From Virgibacillus siamensis (GTDB lineage: Bacteria; Bacillota; Bacilli; Bacillales; Amphibacillaceae), in NCBI RefSeq assembly GCF_900162695.1, contig NZ_FUIH01000007.1, positions 2,604,001 to 2,668,000 on the forward strand: 64,000 bases of DNA, in the 5' to 3' direction. The notes below the pieces were generated by a model that saw only the letters and a list, made by a program, of their open reading frames with translations, searched no databases and had not been told where the DNA came from. Position numbers and translations under genes: made by a program. Below, in pieces: positions 18,535 to 27,411 of this stretch; positions within the stretch are counted from its first letter, which is position 1; every line of letters begins with the position of its first letter.

Positions 18535-19539
18535 TCATAGGCTTCTGCACGATTGACGAACTACTAGATTAGGTTTAATGAGTACTCGTCCAGGTAAATT
18601 CTCCGTCTGTCCGCTCAATTTATCAATTAAACCAATTGCTGCCTTTTCACCAATTTCCAGTAAAGGTTGTTTAACCGAAGTTAATGGCGGATAGACCCAT
18701 TTGGAGACAGGAATATCATCAAATCCAACAATGGAAATATCTGATGGGACCCTGTAGCCTAATTCATTCGCACAAAGCAATGCCCCGATAGCCATCTCAT
18801 CATTTGAAGCGATAACAGCTGTAACTTCACCTAAATTAAGTAATTCTTTCATTGCCTTATGTCCGCCTGATTCAGACCAATCGGATGAAATCACCCATGA
18901 TGGGCTTTGTTCAAGCCCAAGATCTTTCATAGCACCTTCGTAGCCTTCTCTGCGCCAGTATGTTGCCGAAAATTCCTCTGGCCCAGTTATGTAAGCTATC
19001 TTTTTATGTCCTATCCGATGAAGATAGTGGACAACATCCCTTATTCCAAGCTCATTATCAACATCTACAGAAAAATTGTTCATTTGTTTATTTGTATCTC
19101 CAATCAGTACCACCGGAGTTACCAGTTCTTCTATCTTTTTTAAAAGATCATCAGGGCTTTTTAAAAAGCTGATTAGAATAAGTCCATCAACTTGTCTTTC
19201 ATGTGCAAGGTCCAAGAATCCATACTCACCCTGGTAATTCGATGTTCTACTGTAATATGTACACTGATATCCATACAGATTGGTGATTTTTTCGATACCC
19301 CTAAAAATATCTGCATAAAAATTATTTGCAATGTCATCAACCACAATACCGATACTCTGTGTATGATTCTTGATTAACCTTCTCGCATTAACATTAGGAT
19401 GATAATTAAGGGTTTTAATCGCCGATTTAAGTGCAAGTTCTGTTTCCTTTTTCACGGTATAACCATTTAAAAATCGGGAAACTGTACTTTTAGAAGTGTT
19501 TGCGAATTTTGCAACATCTTTAATTGTTGGATTACCCAT
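18535..19539 (-). CDS. LacI-family transcriptional regulator
   Basis: The N-terminal helix-turn-helix (PTIKDVAKFANTSKSTVSRF) and hinge helix (PNVNARRLIKNHTQSIG) are followed by a periplasmic-binding-type sugar domain with GIVVDDIANNFYADIFRGIE and SIVGFDDIPVSKWVYPPLTS. The ATG at 19539 has GGGGGAGG six bases upstream. It is the first gene of the importer and glycosidase operon, so it probably regulates itself. The palindrome in its own promoter region recurs before the FAD oxidoreductase gene, suggesting control of both operons. Confidence 0.9.
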   Translation of the reverse strand: MGNPTIKDVAKFANTSKSTVSRFLNGYTVKKETELALKSAIKTLNYHPNVNARRLIKNHTQSIGIVVDDIANNFYADIFRGIEKITNLYGYQCTYYSRTSNYQGEYGFLDLAHERQVDGLILISFLKSPDDLLKKIEELVTPVVLIGDTNKQMNNFSVDVDNELGIRDVVHYLHRIGHKKIAYITGPEEFSATYWRREGYEGAMKDLGLEQSPSWVISSDWSESGGHKAMKELLNLGEVTAVIASNDEMAIGALLCANELGYRVPSDISIVGFDDIPVSKWVYPPLTSVKQPLLEIGEKAAIGLIDKLSGQTENLPGRVLIKPNLVVRQSCRSL

Positions 19540-19556
19540 TTCCAACCTCCCCCATT

Positions 19557-19570
19557 AGAAAGCGCTTACC
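19557..19570 (-). promoter_or_regulatory. cre-like site before the LacI-led operon
   Basis: AGAAAGCGCTTACC has the AAGCGCTT core of cre sites but departs from the TG...CA ends. It lies 18 bases before the regulator start, downstream of the promoter. CcpA or the local LacI-family protein could bind it. Confidence 0.45.
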
Positions 19571-19669
19571 TATTTACTAAAATAAAATCGCTCCCATTTT
19601 ATTTCACAAAGTTGAATCAATGATTTCCCGGTCTTTCCAGAATTCCCTTTGAACTTTCCCTCAAAATAG

Positions 19670-19683
19670 TAGGAACGTTCCCA
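19670..19683 (-). promoter_or_regulatory. Candidate LacI-family operator (TAGGAACGTTCCCA)
   Basis: Fourteen-base palindrome with a central CG step, the hallmark of LacI-family sites, with one mismatch between half-sites (TAGGAAC against TGGGAAC). It lies about +13 to +26 relative to the predicted start of transcription of the LacI-led operon. A close copy is at 25532-25545. Confidence 0.6.
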
Positions 19684-19702
19684 AAACTTTTATTATGATT
19701 GT

Positions 19703-19731
19703 ATTTTAACCTATTTAGTCTAATTAAGCAA
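19703..19731 (-). promoter_or_regulatory. Promoter of the LacI/ABC/glycosidase operon
   Basis: On the minus strand: TTGCTT (19731-19726), a 17-base spacer and TAAAAT (19708-19703). This is the best sigma-A match in the 379-base gap between the LacI gene and the GH38 gene. The rest of that gap is AT-rich without other genes. Confidence 0.6.
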
Positions 19732-19878
19732 TACATTTTTTCACAAAATCCGTCAATAAAACAACAAAATAGTTATAATATGCTAATAAACCCACAAAAA
19801 AACTTTCCTGCTGGCAATAGAATACCAACTTTCACCTGTTGCATTACCAGCTTGTTGGTAGATATCTTTTAATATAAA

Positions 19879-19908
19879 TTTGGTGCCAATAGCTGTTTTG
19901 GCACCAAA
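19879..19908 (-). terminator. Terminator after the GH38 gene
   Basis: TTTGGTGCCAA and TTGGCACCAAA form an 11-pair stem around an eight-base loop, ten bases past the GH38 stop codon, followed on the minus strand by TTTATATTAA. It ends the long operon that starts near 35.4 kb. Confidence 0.7.
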
Positions 19909-19918
19909 TCAGTATTGC

Positions 19919-22342
19919 CTATTCTTCCCACTCCAGCAAATTGGTCTCTGTTACTGGTCTTGAATAGTCCTTTGGAATTCTAAATGTTTTAATTTCACAT
20001 GGAGCAAAATTCGCTGTTATCTCGCGATTCAGCTTAGGAAGCCGGATTGTTGCTTCAGTTGCAACTTTGTTGACCTCATAGCAACGGATAATGATATCAT
20101 CGTTATCCTCTGCCTGTTTCATAGCACTAATTATCACATTATCCTGTTCAACAAAACCATAAGAATCCTTTTGCGGTAATTCACCTTCATGATAAGTTTC
20201 AATCAACGCTATAGGACACTGGTTTAATTCGGCTGCATGTTTTATAGTTTGCGCTTCTTCCCAACTTTCTTCATGAGGAAGAAGGGAATATCGGAACTGT
20301 TGAATACCCTTGTCAACAAAAGAATAATGTCCATCCGAATCTGGGACTAACGGATCGTGATGTGCGTATATTGGACTTCTCAGCACAGTCAAACTTAACA
20401 CATTTCCTTCGACATCGTAACTGTACTTTGCATCATTGGCAATACTTAAACCATAGCGGCCACCTGTTTCTTTTACAGTTCCGGATACATCAATCCAACT
20501 TTGTCCAACCTGTTCTTCGCCATTTGCTTCACGTATAATGTGACCATAAGGAATTTCATAAGTAGCTTTCCGATGCACGACATTTACCGGATATTTTAAT
20601 TTGAGTACTTTAAACTTTTCTCTCCAATCAACCGTTACGTTAACATCGATGTGATTTAAAGTTTTGTACATTGTAAATTCCTGAATCAATTTTGATGAAC
20701 CATATTCACTAATTACACGAATCACTGACTTGACAGGTCCATGTTCAATACGCTTAATACTTGTTGCCTTAAACTCTCCAACAATATCATCATAACGGAC
20801 CACATCGTGTGACCATGTATCACTCATATCCTCGATGACTACCGGCTTAGCTGCGTCACCTGTGAATACTTCAAATTGTATTTGTTTATCGTAAAGACTG
20901 GTAATGAAGCCGTTTTCCGGATCAATTTCCAACCTGTACCGGCTATTTTCCAAAATATAGTCATTCGCCTTAATTGCTTCAAATTGTTTTGGTTTTGCAT
21001 TAGATACTACCTTATACACCCGATAGCCCATGGCAGGGATTTCTGCATTAAAACTCAAACGATTACGGCCGTTAGCAGTTGCATGGGATTGTACTACTTG
21101 TAAAGGCACTTCTTTCCCAGTTTCATCCGTAAGCATCTGATCATCTTTCAAACGCTTAAACTCAACTTCAACATTTGATTTCACATCCCATGAATGAGGG
21201 TTAAAAACAACTATAGGAAGCATTGCTTCATCTTCTTCTATATGAATATTCCATGCCAGCGACTGTACAGCGTAATTAAGTCCACGCTCTGCAATAGTCA
21301 TTGCTTCTCCATGCATGTTTCTTGCATCACGGTATGCTTCTTCAAGGCTCGTTCCGGCTAAAATATCATGAAATTGATTGAACATAACATTTTTCCATGC
21401 TTGTTTAAAGTCAGCCGGATACGGTTGACCGGTTGTTGTCTCCGCCAGAATAGACAGCTTCTCTGCTTTAGCCAGCATATTCTCCGCTTCCCTGTTCCAC
21501 TTTTTGATACCGGAATGAGCAGAATAACAGCCTTTAGCATGGTTTTGCAAATCATGGTGGACTGTTGGAAGAGATACGTCTTTCTGTTTTACTTCCTCAA
21601 AAAATTGATTTGGCGAGCTCATCACAAGATTCGGTGTATCTTCCTTTTTATTTAAACGTTTAAGGCTTTCAATATTTTCAATTGTTGGTCCACCACCATG
21701 GTTGCCGACACCGTAAAAGCTCATCAATTCATTTACGGGGTCTTTTAATTCCTTCGAACACCGGCGAACATGTTGCTCCAAATCCCGCCCCCAAGTGGTA
21801 TATTCAAATGGAATCTGGCAGGTCATCACTCGTGACCCATCATCAGATTCCCACCAGAATAAACGTCCCGGCAATCCTTTTTCATGCGGCCCTGGACGCA
21901 TAAATACGTAGTGTTCCATCCCGCTTTTCCGCAGAATCTGTGGTAACATTCCCGAATGGCCGAAGCTATCGACGTTATAACCGACAGTAGCTGTCACTCC
22001 AAACTTTTCTTTAAAGTAATGCTGACCGTATAATCCTTGTCTGACAAACGATTCACCACTTGGGATGTTACAATCGGGCTGTAGCCACCAACCGCCACAA
22101 ATAACCCACCTGCCTTGCCGGATTTTCTCCTTTATTTCCTCAAACATTTTCGGATCGTTGTTCTCAACCCATTCGTACATCACAGCGGAACTGGAAGTAA
22201 ATACAAAATCATCATATTCATTCAGGCGATCCAGTGCCGAACGAAATGTTGCCTTAGTCTCTTGGAACCCTTCCTGCCACTGCCACAACCATACCGGGTC
22301 GATGTGGGCATTACCAATCATGTGCAATGTCTTGTCTTTCAT
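19919..22342 (-). CDS. Alpha-mannosidase-type glycoside hydrolase (GH38)
   Basis: An 807-residue retaining glycosidase that removes alpha-linked mannose, with a zinc centre. Visible are the metal ligands His13 and Asp15 in GNAHIDPVWLW, the nucleophile Asp125 in GYNVDSFGHSG, and GGWWLQPDCNIPSGES. The middle and C-terminal beta-domains have the expected extent. A strong GGAGGAG site precedes the ATG. There is no signal peptide, so it works on imported oligosaccharides. It is the last gene of the 35.4 to 19.9 kb operon, 23 bases after the FAD oxidoreductase gene. Confidence 0.9.
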   Translation of the reverse strand: MKDKTLHMIGNAHIDPVWLWQWQEGFQETKATFRSALDRLNEYDDFVFTSSSAVMYEWVENNDPKMFEEIKEKIRQGRWVICGGWWLQPDCNIPSGESFVRQGLYGQHYFKEKFGVTATVGYNVDSFGHSGMLPQILRKSGMEHYVFMRPGPHEKGLPGRLFWWESDDGSRVMTCQIPFEYTTWGRDLEQHVRRCSKELKDPVNELMSFYGVGNHGGGPTIENIESLKRLNKKEDTPNLVMSSPNQFFEEVKQKDVSLPTVHHDLQNHAKGCYSAHSGIKKWNREAENMLAKAEKLSILAETTTGQPYPADFKQAWKNVMFNQFHDILAGTSLEEAYRDARNMHGEAMTIAERGLNYAVQSLAWNIHIEEDEAMLPIVVFNPHSWDVKSNVEVEFKRLKDDQMLTDETGKEVPLQVVQSHATANGRNRLSFNAEIPAMGYRVYKVVSNAKPKQFEAIKANDYILENSRYRLEIDPENGFITSLYDKQIQFEVFTGDAAKPVVIEDMSDTWSHDVVRYDDIVGEFKATSIKRIEHGPVKSVIRVISEYGSSKLIQEFTMYKTLNHIDVNVTVDWREKFKVLKLKYPVNVVHRKATYEIPYGHIIREANGEEQVGQSWIDVSGTVKETGGRYGLSIANDAKYSYDVEGNVLSLTVLRSPIYAHHDPLVPDSDGHYSFVDKGIQQFRYSLLPHEESWEEAQTIKHAAELNQCPIALIETYHEGELPQKDSYGFVEQDNVIISAMKQAEDNDDIIIRCYEVNKVATEATIRLPKLNREITANFAPCEIKTFRIPKDYSRPVTETNLLEWEE

Positions 22343-22365
22343 TGCTTCTCCTCCTTGTCAACTTT

Positions 22366-25300
22366 TCATATATCTAATTTCATCGTCACAGGCTTTGGCT
22401 TAAGATTAACATTTAAATCTTCCAGATAAGAAATCCAGTCCTCTTGATTTTTCTTAAAGTCCTCATTTGTTATGCGAATTAGTTCCTTATGAGCATGCTC
22501 GGACAGTAATGATCTTGCATCTGCTAGGTAATCAACCAAAATTCTGTACCCGTGTTCACTTCCACATCTGGCAAGAGCTCGTGCGATACTTAATTCAAGC
22601 ATTGCTTGCCTTTCTTTAAAGTAATCAGGTTCTACCCCCTCCACTCGAATCTGACTGCTTAAGTTGTCGTGTGAATAAAGGCTTTCCAATATAGGAGTAC
22701 AATCCATGTCAGCTAATCTCTCAATTCCGTAGCATACAGCATCCACATAATAAAACGTACCTTTCAACATATCTTTCAGGTTGTCTTCGTTTGGATCAAT
22801 CATATCCGCTATCTTTTCCCATATAGGAATACTTCTTCTGTCCCTTGTCATCCCCAGAGTGTATATTAAATACACAACGTCAGGCATCGCACCCTGGTCC
22901 GGAGGAAGCTGTGTATGACGGATTGCATTGTCTCTGATCGGTAACGCTGCACCTGATAGAGCCTTTTCAATTTCTCTGATTAGAACCGGAACACCGTATG
23001 AGGACTCATACATGGCAAGTGCCTGTGCAAGAACAATCTGTCGCTTTTTATCTTCTTTTTCCAGTTCCTGGTCCAGTGCCTTTTCGAGATAAGGAATGAT
23101 ACGCGGTCCAACTGTGCAAATTTCCACAATCGGAATTCTTTCGGTATAAACTTCATCCATTTCCATATCAGCATACATGTACAAAGGCTGTTCACCGCTT
23201 AAAGAGTCGACAAGCGTTTCCAATTCTTCGTCCTTGTATTCCCTATTTTCAATCTTACGGTCAAGCACATCTTCAGGCAGCAATCCTTTCTTGATTATTT
23301 TTTGCTGAAGCTTCATCACATCAATGTTCCTCGGAAGTTGTTGATTGCGGACGGACTCTGCGGATGCCAGGGCAGCCACACCCCCCAGATTTTCCAGATC
23401 AGATTGCATTCGAATGGCAGCAAAGCCATCATGGGTTGCCGAAATTGCTTTCCCAGCTATTAATATTCCTTCTAATCCTTTTGGCAACAACATTTCATAT
23501 GGTATTTCAATTTCCAAATTGGGTGGAATTAATCCCAAGTGCATCCAATCAGCTCCATTTTTCCCTTTCATATCGTGGTTGCTGAAATGTATGTTAATGA
23601 CACTTTTCCACTGGCGATATCGCAATTGATCAGTTAACGTCATTATTTCGTCACCTAAAATGTGACGGGTTTCCCTGGAAGCAACATAGATGCCATGATC
23701 ATGGACGTCCCGCTTTCGCTTCCTTCTTCGGCCATCCATAATCGCTCTGGTATAGTCCTCTATATTCGAAACATCCACCATACTGGTAAAATTGTTTTGG
23801 GAACGGCCCGGTTTTGCAAATTGTGCCAGGGAATACCACATGACAATATGATCCCGCTCAGATCCATATACATAATCAGCACCGGCAAATGCCGCAATAT
23901 CCCCATCACCTGTAGCATCAATTACGGTTTCAGCCAATACTGCAAACGTTCCAAATTTAGAAGCAACTACAACGCCGCATACACGATTGTCTTCCATTAT
24001 CGTACCAATTGTTGTCGTATTGAAATACGTGTGCACACCAGCTTGTTCAGCTTCCATCAACAACGCATACATTTTTGCTTCTATATTCCACTTCGGACTA
24101 TGGTGATGAAGACGTTTTTGCACATTTTTCACTTTTTCGGATATCCGTTCACTATAGCCTAATCTTCTTCCAAACCAATAGCTGTCTACAGCACCTAAAG
24201 TCGCCGTACCACCCAAACCTGGATTCATTTCCAGTAATGTTGTTTCCATTCCTTCATTTGCAGAAGTTATTGCTGCAGTTGCTCCACTTGTCCCTCCCCC
24301 GACAACTAACACATCGGTATGCTTGAATACTGGAATAGATTTTCCGGTTATTACTTCTCTATTGTAGACTTTTCCCGCTTGAGGCTGGTCCAGTTCCGCT
24401 ACCACATAGGCTGTTGTTGACCGGTCTGGCTCTTTTCCCTTCACAATCCCCGCAAGATGTTTAATATTATCCCAATTATCAACTAATAGTTCTGCTGCCG
24501 TTTCACCTAACTGACTGGATGTTACGGGATTAGAAAACAATGTAACAGCATCATCCAAACGAGCAGATTCGTTTAGGCACCATAGACGAGGATCCGAAGT
24601 TGCATAATCCTGTAACTTCTCCGGTACTTCCTTATATGCTTCATTAACGCTAAGACGCGGAAACTCCAATGCTGTCAGTTCATAGGAAGAAGCCGCCAAA
24701 TAAGCATTTTTAAAAGCTGGATGATGGTTTTTCATGTATTCCGCCAAATTTATCATCACATGCCTGGATTCCACTTCGAACTTCATCTGTTGATTGATTA
24801 AGTGCGTATTTGTACCTCTCATTGTCATTTGGAATTCAAGAAAAACATGCCCATTTTCCAAATATCCTTGATGAACCGATATAACATTTTCATCAATCCC
24901 CAAATGTTCAGGAACCTTTATCGTGCAGTCGGTAACTCCTGCTGTTCGATACATTTCAATCGTTTTCTTGAAACTATAAGTATGTTTATTCTCCGTTTCA
25001 AATTTCTCACCGGAAAGTCGTAAAACACTTGATGACTCTGTTGCATCCATCACAACGTCCGCCTTAACCACTTGTCTGCCTGATTTATTTCCAATGACCA
25101 GCAATTTTTTTTCGTCAGCAGCCGTGTGGATTTCTGTTGGATAGCTTGCATAAAGCAACATGACATTTTCTTTTAACAATAGATCTTCCAATGAAGTTTT
25201 AACATGGTCCATATAAAGAGCGATTTCACTACCTTTTTGAACTCCTCTTTCCGAAACACGTTCTATCACTTTTGTTGGAATATGCGCTGAAGCATCCAGC

Positions 25301-25515
25301 CAGGGACGGAGTGTTGCAGTAACTTCCCGTCCCAAATAGGTTCTTGATTCAATAATCGCAACACGCTTACCGCTTTGAGCAAGTTTTATCGCTGCAGAAA
25401 CCCCAGCAAAAGAGCCTCCCACAATCACAAAATCCACGTCATATAATACCGGCAAATCCCGATTCCCGGTGCTTACAATTGACTTTTTTGCAACAGCATT
25501 ATTACTAATATCCAT
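22366..25515 (-). CDS. Very large FAD-dependent oxidoreductase with two flavin-binding modules
   Basis: About 1,050 residues. A first dinucleotide-binding fold starts near residue 27 (FVIVGGSFAGVSAAIKLA, then an ESRTYLGRE strand end). A second starts near 397 (VLVVGGGTSGATAAITSA, LLEMNPGLGGTATLGAVDSY) with its DATGDGDIAAFAGADYVYG flavin motif near 535. Both resemble the FAD_oxidored family. The last 350 residues are helical, without a motif I recognise, and look like HEAT-type pairs. The ATG at 25515 is chosen because AAAAGG lies eight bases upstream; an ATG at 25524 abuts that site. Gene neighbours (isomerase, Gfo/Idh pair, GH38) suggest oxidation of a sugar or glycoside; the substrate is unknown. 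Confidence 0.8.
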   Translation of the reverse strand: MDISNNAVAKKSIVSTGNRDLPVLYDVDFVIVGGSFAGVSAAIKLAQSGKRVAIIESRTYLGREVTATLRPWLDASAHIPTKVIERVSERGVQKGSEIALYMDHVKTSLEDLLLKENVMLLYASYPTEIHTAADEKKLLVIGNKSGRQVVKADVVMDATESSSVLRLSGEKFETENKHTYSFKKTIEMYRTAGVTDCTIKVPEHLGIDENVISVHQGYLENGHVFLEFQMTMRGTNTHLINQQMKFEVESRHVMINLAEYMKNHHPAFKNAYLAASSYELTALEFPRLSVNEAYKEVPEKLQDYATSDPRLWCLNESARLDDAVTLFSNPVTSSQLGETAAELLVDNWDNIKHLAGIVKGKEPDRSTTAYVVAELDQPQAGKVYNREVITGKSIPVFKHTDVLVVGGGTSGATAAITSANEGMETTLLEMNPGLGGTATLGAVDSYWFGRRLGYSERISEKVKNVQKRLHHHSPKWNIEAKMYALLMEAEQAGVHTYFNTTTIGTIMEDNRVCGVVVASKFGTFAVLAETVIDATGDGDIAAFAGADYVYGSERDHIVMWYSLAQFAKPGRSQNNFTSMVDVSNIEDYTRAIMDGRRRKRKRDVHDHGIYVASRETRHILGDEIMTLTDQLRYRQWKSVINIHFSNHDMKGKNGADWMHLGLIPPNLEIEIPYEMLLPKGLEGILIAGKAISATHDGFAAIRMQSDLENLGGVAALASAESVRNQQLPRNIDVMKLQQKIIKKGLLPEDVLDRKIENREYKDEELETLVDSLSGEQPLYMYADMEMDEVYTERIPIVEICTVGPRIIPYLEKALDQELEKEDKKRQIVLAQALAMYESSYGVPVLIREIEKALSGAALPIRDNAIRHTQLPPDQGAMPDVVYLIYTLGMTRDRRSIPIWEKIADMIDPNEDNLKDMLKGTFYYVDAVCYGIERLADMDCTPILESLYSHDNLSSQIRVEGVEPDYFKERQAMLELSIARALARCGSEHGYRILVDYLADARSLLSEHAHKELIRITNEDFKKNQEDWISYLEDLNVNLKPKPVTMKLDI

Positions 25516-25531
25516 CACGAACATCCTTTTC

Positions 25532-25545
25532 TGGGAACGCTCCCA
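25532..25545 (-). promoter_or_regulatory. Second LacI-type palindrome (TGGGAACGCTCCCA), before the FAD oxidoreductase gene
   Basis: Near-perfect 14-base palindrome with a central CG, in the 33-base gap between the isomerase stop and the FAD gene start. It shares TGGGAACG/CCCA with the site at 19670-19683. It could be an internal operator or roadblock splitting the operon. Confidence 0.55.
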
Positions 25546-25548
25546 TTT

Positions 25549-26301
25549 TTAGACAAGTTGAGCTCTTAAATTTATTAAATTTGATTTTGCGACATCCATT
25601 GGATCACGTTTATAGTTTTCTTGTTCAATCAGAAACCATTTAACACCATGCTGTTTCCCGGCTTGTATATGCTGGTTTAAATCTAATACTCCTGATCCAA
25701 TCTCAGTACTCTCTTTCCGTTTTCCTTCCACAGCCATATCCTTCAAGTGAAGGGAAATACAGCGGTCACTATATTTCTTTATAATATCAACTGGTTCAAA
25801 CCCGGCATATTCCGCCCAGTAGCAATCCAATTCCATCTTTACTAGTTCGGGGTCAGTGTTTTCAAATAAAAGGTTAAAACCTGTATTCCCATCAAACTGA
25901 TCAAATTCCCAGTAATGATTGTGATAACCGAAAGTAAACCCGGCATCTTTGCACGTTTGTCCAACCTTGTTTAATACCTCCGCAGTTCTCTTATAATCAT
26001 CACCGGTTTCCCTCATTTCTCCAGGTAACAGCGGACAAATGAGCAAATCATTTCCTATTGTTTCGTTATACCTTAACGTTTGTTCGAGCCGTTCGTCCTG
26101 CAGTTGATGTAACCCCACATGGACGCCTGCAATCTTTACATTCTCTTCGTCCAATACTGATTTTAGTTTATCTGCAGGAGTTTGAAAGAAACCGGCAAAT
26201 TGTAAACTGTCATACCCGTATCCGGCAAGTTGTCTAATCGTTCCTATTAAATCCTTTTCTGTTTTCTCTCTTACTGAAAAAAGCTGTAATCCTATTCCCA
26301 T
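25549..26301 (-). CDS. Sugar phosphate isomerase/epimerase (TIM barrel)
   Basis: About 250 residues of the xylose-isomerase-like superfamily, distinct from the one at 11.0-11.8 kb. Family signs: GIGLQLFSVREKTEKD at the start, GYHNHYWEFDQFDG, VKMELDCYWAEYAG and SLHLKDM, which supply Glu, His and Asp metal ligands. The ATG at 26301 is preferred because AAGGGTG is upstream; a GTG three codons earlier would abut that site. It lies seven bases or so after the Gfo/Idh gene. Proteins of this kind often act on keto-sugars made by partner Gfo/Idh enzymes. Confidence 0.8.
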   Translation of the reverse strand: MGIGLQLFSVREKTEKDLIGTIRQLAGYGYDSLQFAGFFQTPADKLKSVLDEENVKIAGVHVGLHQLQDERLEQTLRYNETIGNDLLICPLLPGEMRETGDDYKRTAEVLNKVGQTCKDAGFTFGYHNHYWEFDQFDGNTGFNLLFENTDPELVKMELDCYWAEYAGFEPVDIIKKYSDRCISLHLKDMAVEGKRKESTEIGSGVLDLNQHIQAGKQHGVKWFLIEQENYKRDPMDVAKSNLINLRAQLV

Positions 26302-26316
26302 TTCCTTCACCCTTCC

Positions 26317-27390
26317 TTAAAATTTCTTCATCATTTCCAATAGTTTCTGACGTTGAACTTCACTTGTTAAATGATAATGTTTCCCATGCTCTGACGCGAT
26401 GTGAAAACCATGCATGATTTCCAGTACGTGGTATGTCAGATCTACGTTTGCACGATGCTGCCGATTCTCCTGGATTGCTTCTGCCATATCTGCCAGTCCA
26501 ATTCCTCGGCTATTCATTCGATAACTATGTGTTAATGGGACGTCCATGAATTCTATTTCTCCTTTTCTACGATATTTTACTGGTCCCCCAAACGTATTTG
26601 GATCCGGAATCCCTAATGTCCCATGCTCGCCGTAAACTTCAATTCTTGGTAAATTATTACCCCAGGAATCAAAACTTGTTACAAGTGTGCCTACAGCCCC
26701 GTTCTCAAAATCCAGTACCCCGGAAATATGCGTTGGTACTTCAACTGGAAATTTACGTCCTTCAGGCGTTTCACGCTCCGGAAATGAAATATTTGCCGAA
26801 CCGGTTACCCTTTTTACCGATCCAATTAATGAAACCAGAGCGGTGATGTAGTATGGTCCCATGTCAAACATCGGTCCGCCGCCTGTTTGATAGAAAAAAT
26901 CCGGATTCGGATGCCATTCTTCCACGCCATTGCTCATGAAAAAGGCGTTTGCCGCAATTGGTTTGCCAATCCAGCCATCCTGTATTAATTTAATACCGGT
27001 TTGTATTCCACCGCCTAAAAATGTATCTGGAGCACCACCAACTCGCAGACCTTTGGATTTAGCTGATTCCAACACTTCTTTACCTTCTTCAAGTGAAATA
27101 GCCAGTGGCTTTTCTGTATATACGTGTTTACCTGCCTCAAGTGCTTCTAAAGCCACTTGTCCATGTGCAGCAGGAACCGTTAAATTAATGATGATACTGA
27201 TGGATGAATCTTCTAACATTTCCTCAACAGTATAAGCTTTAACATTGAATTCTTCTGCTTTAGCTTGAGCCCTTTCCATATCTAAATCAGCACAAGCAAC
27301 AATATCTACCGATTGAAAATTCCGGCAGTTTTTGAAATAAATACTGCTTATATTTCCACAACCGATAATTCCTGCATTTAATTTTTCCAT
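26317..27390 (-). CDS. Gfo/Idh/MocA-family oxidoreductase
   Basis: NAD(P)-dependent sugar or polyol dehydrogenase of 357 residues. The Rossmann motif AGIIGCGNISSIYFKN opens the protein, followed by the family signature YTEKPLAISLEEGKEVLE, whose lysine contacts nicotinamide. The C-terminal half contains FDMGPYYITALVSLIG, the usual catalytic helix. Preceded by GAGGGG. It is 21 bases downstream of a second family member, with which it may work in sequence or as a complex. Confidence 0.88.
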   Translation of the reverse strand: MEKLNAGIIGCGNISSIYFKNCRNFQSVDIVACADLDMERAQAKAEEFNVKAYTVEEMLEDSSISIIINLTVPAAHGQVALEALEAGKHVYTEKPLAISLEEGKEVLESAKSKGLRVGGAPDTFLGGGIQTGIKLIQDGWIGKPIAANAFFMSNGVEEWHPNPDFFYQTGGGPMFDMGPYYITALVSLIGSVKRVTGSANISFPERETPEGRKFPVEVPTHISGVLDFENGAVGTLVTSFDSWGNNLPRIEVYGEHGTLGIPDPNTFGGPVKYRRKGEIEFMDVPLTHSYRMNSRGIGLADMAEAIQENRQHRANVDLTYHVLEIMHGFHIASEHGKHYHLTSEVQRQKLLEMMKKF

Positions 27391-27411
27391 ATGTATATTT
27401 CCCCTCCTAGG

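Noticed and set aside
23662..24162. 166-codon plus-strand frame inside the FAD oxidoreductase gene
   Set aside because: Antisense shadow: the opposite strand carries clear flavoprotein motifs, and this frame has no ribosome site or family pattern.
25532..25545. Reading TGGGAACGCTCCCA as a CcpA cre site
   Set aside because: It lacks the A/T positions required by the cre consensus and matches the other LacI-type palindrome better.
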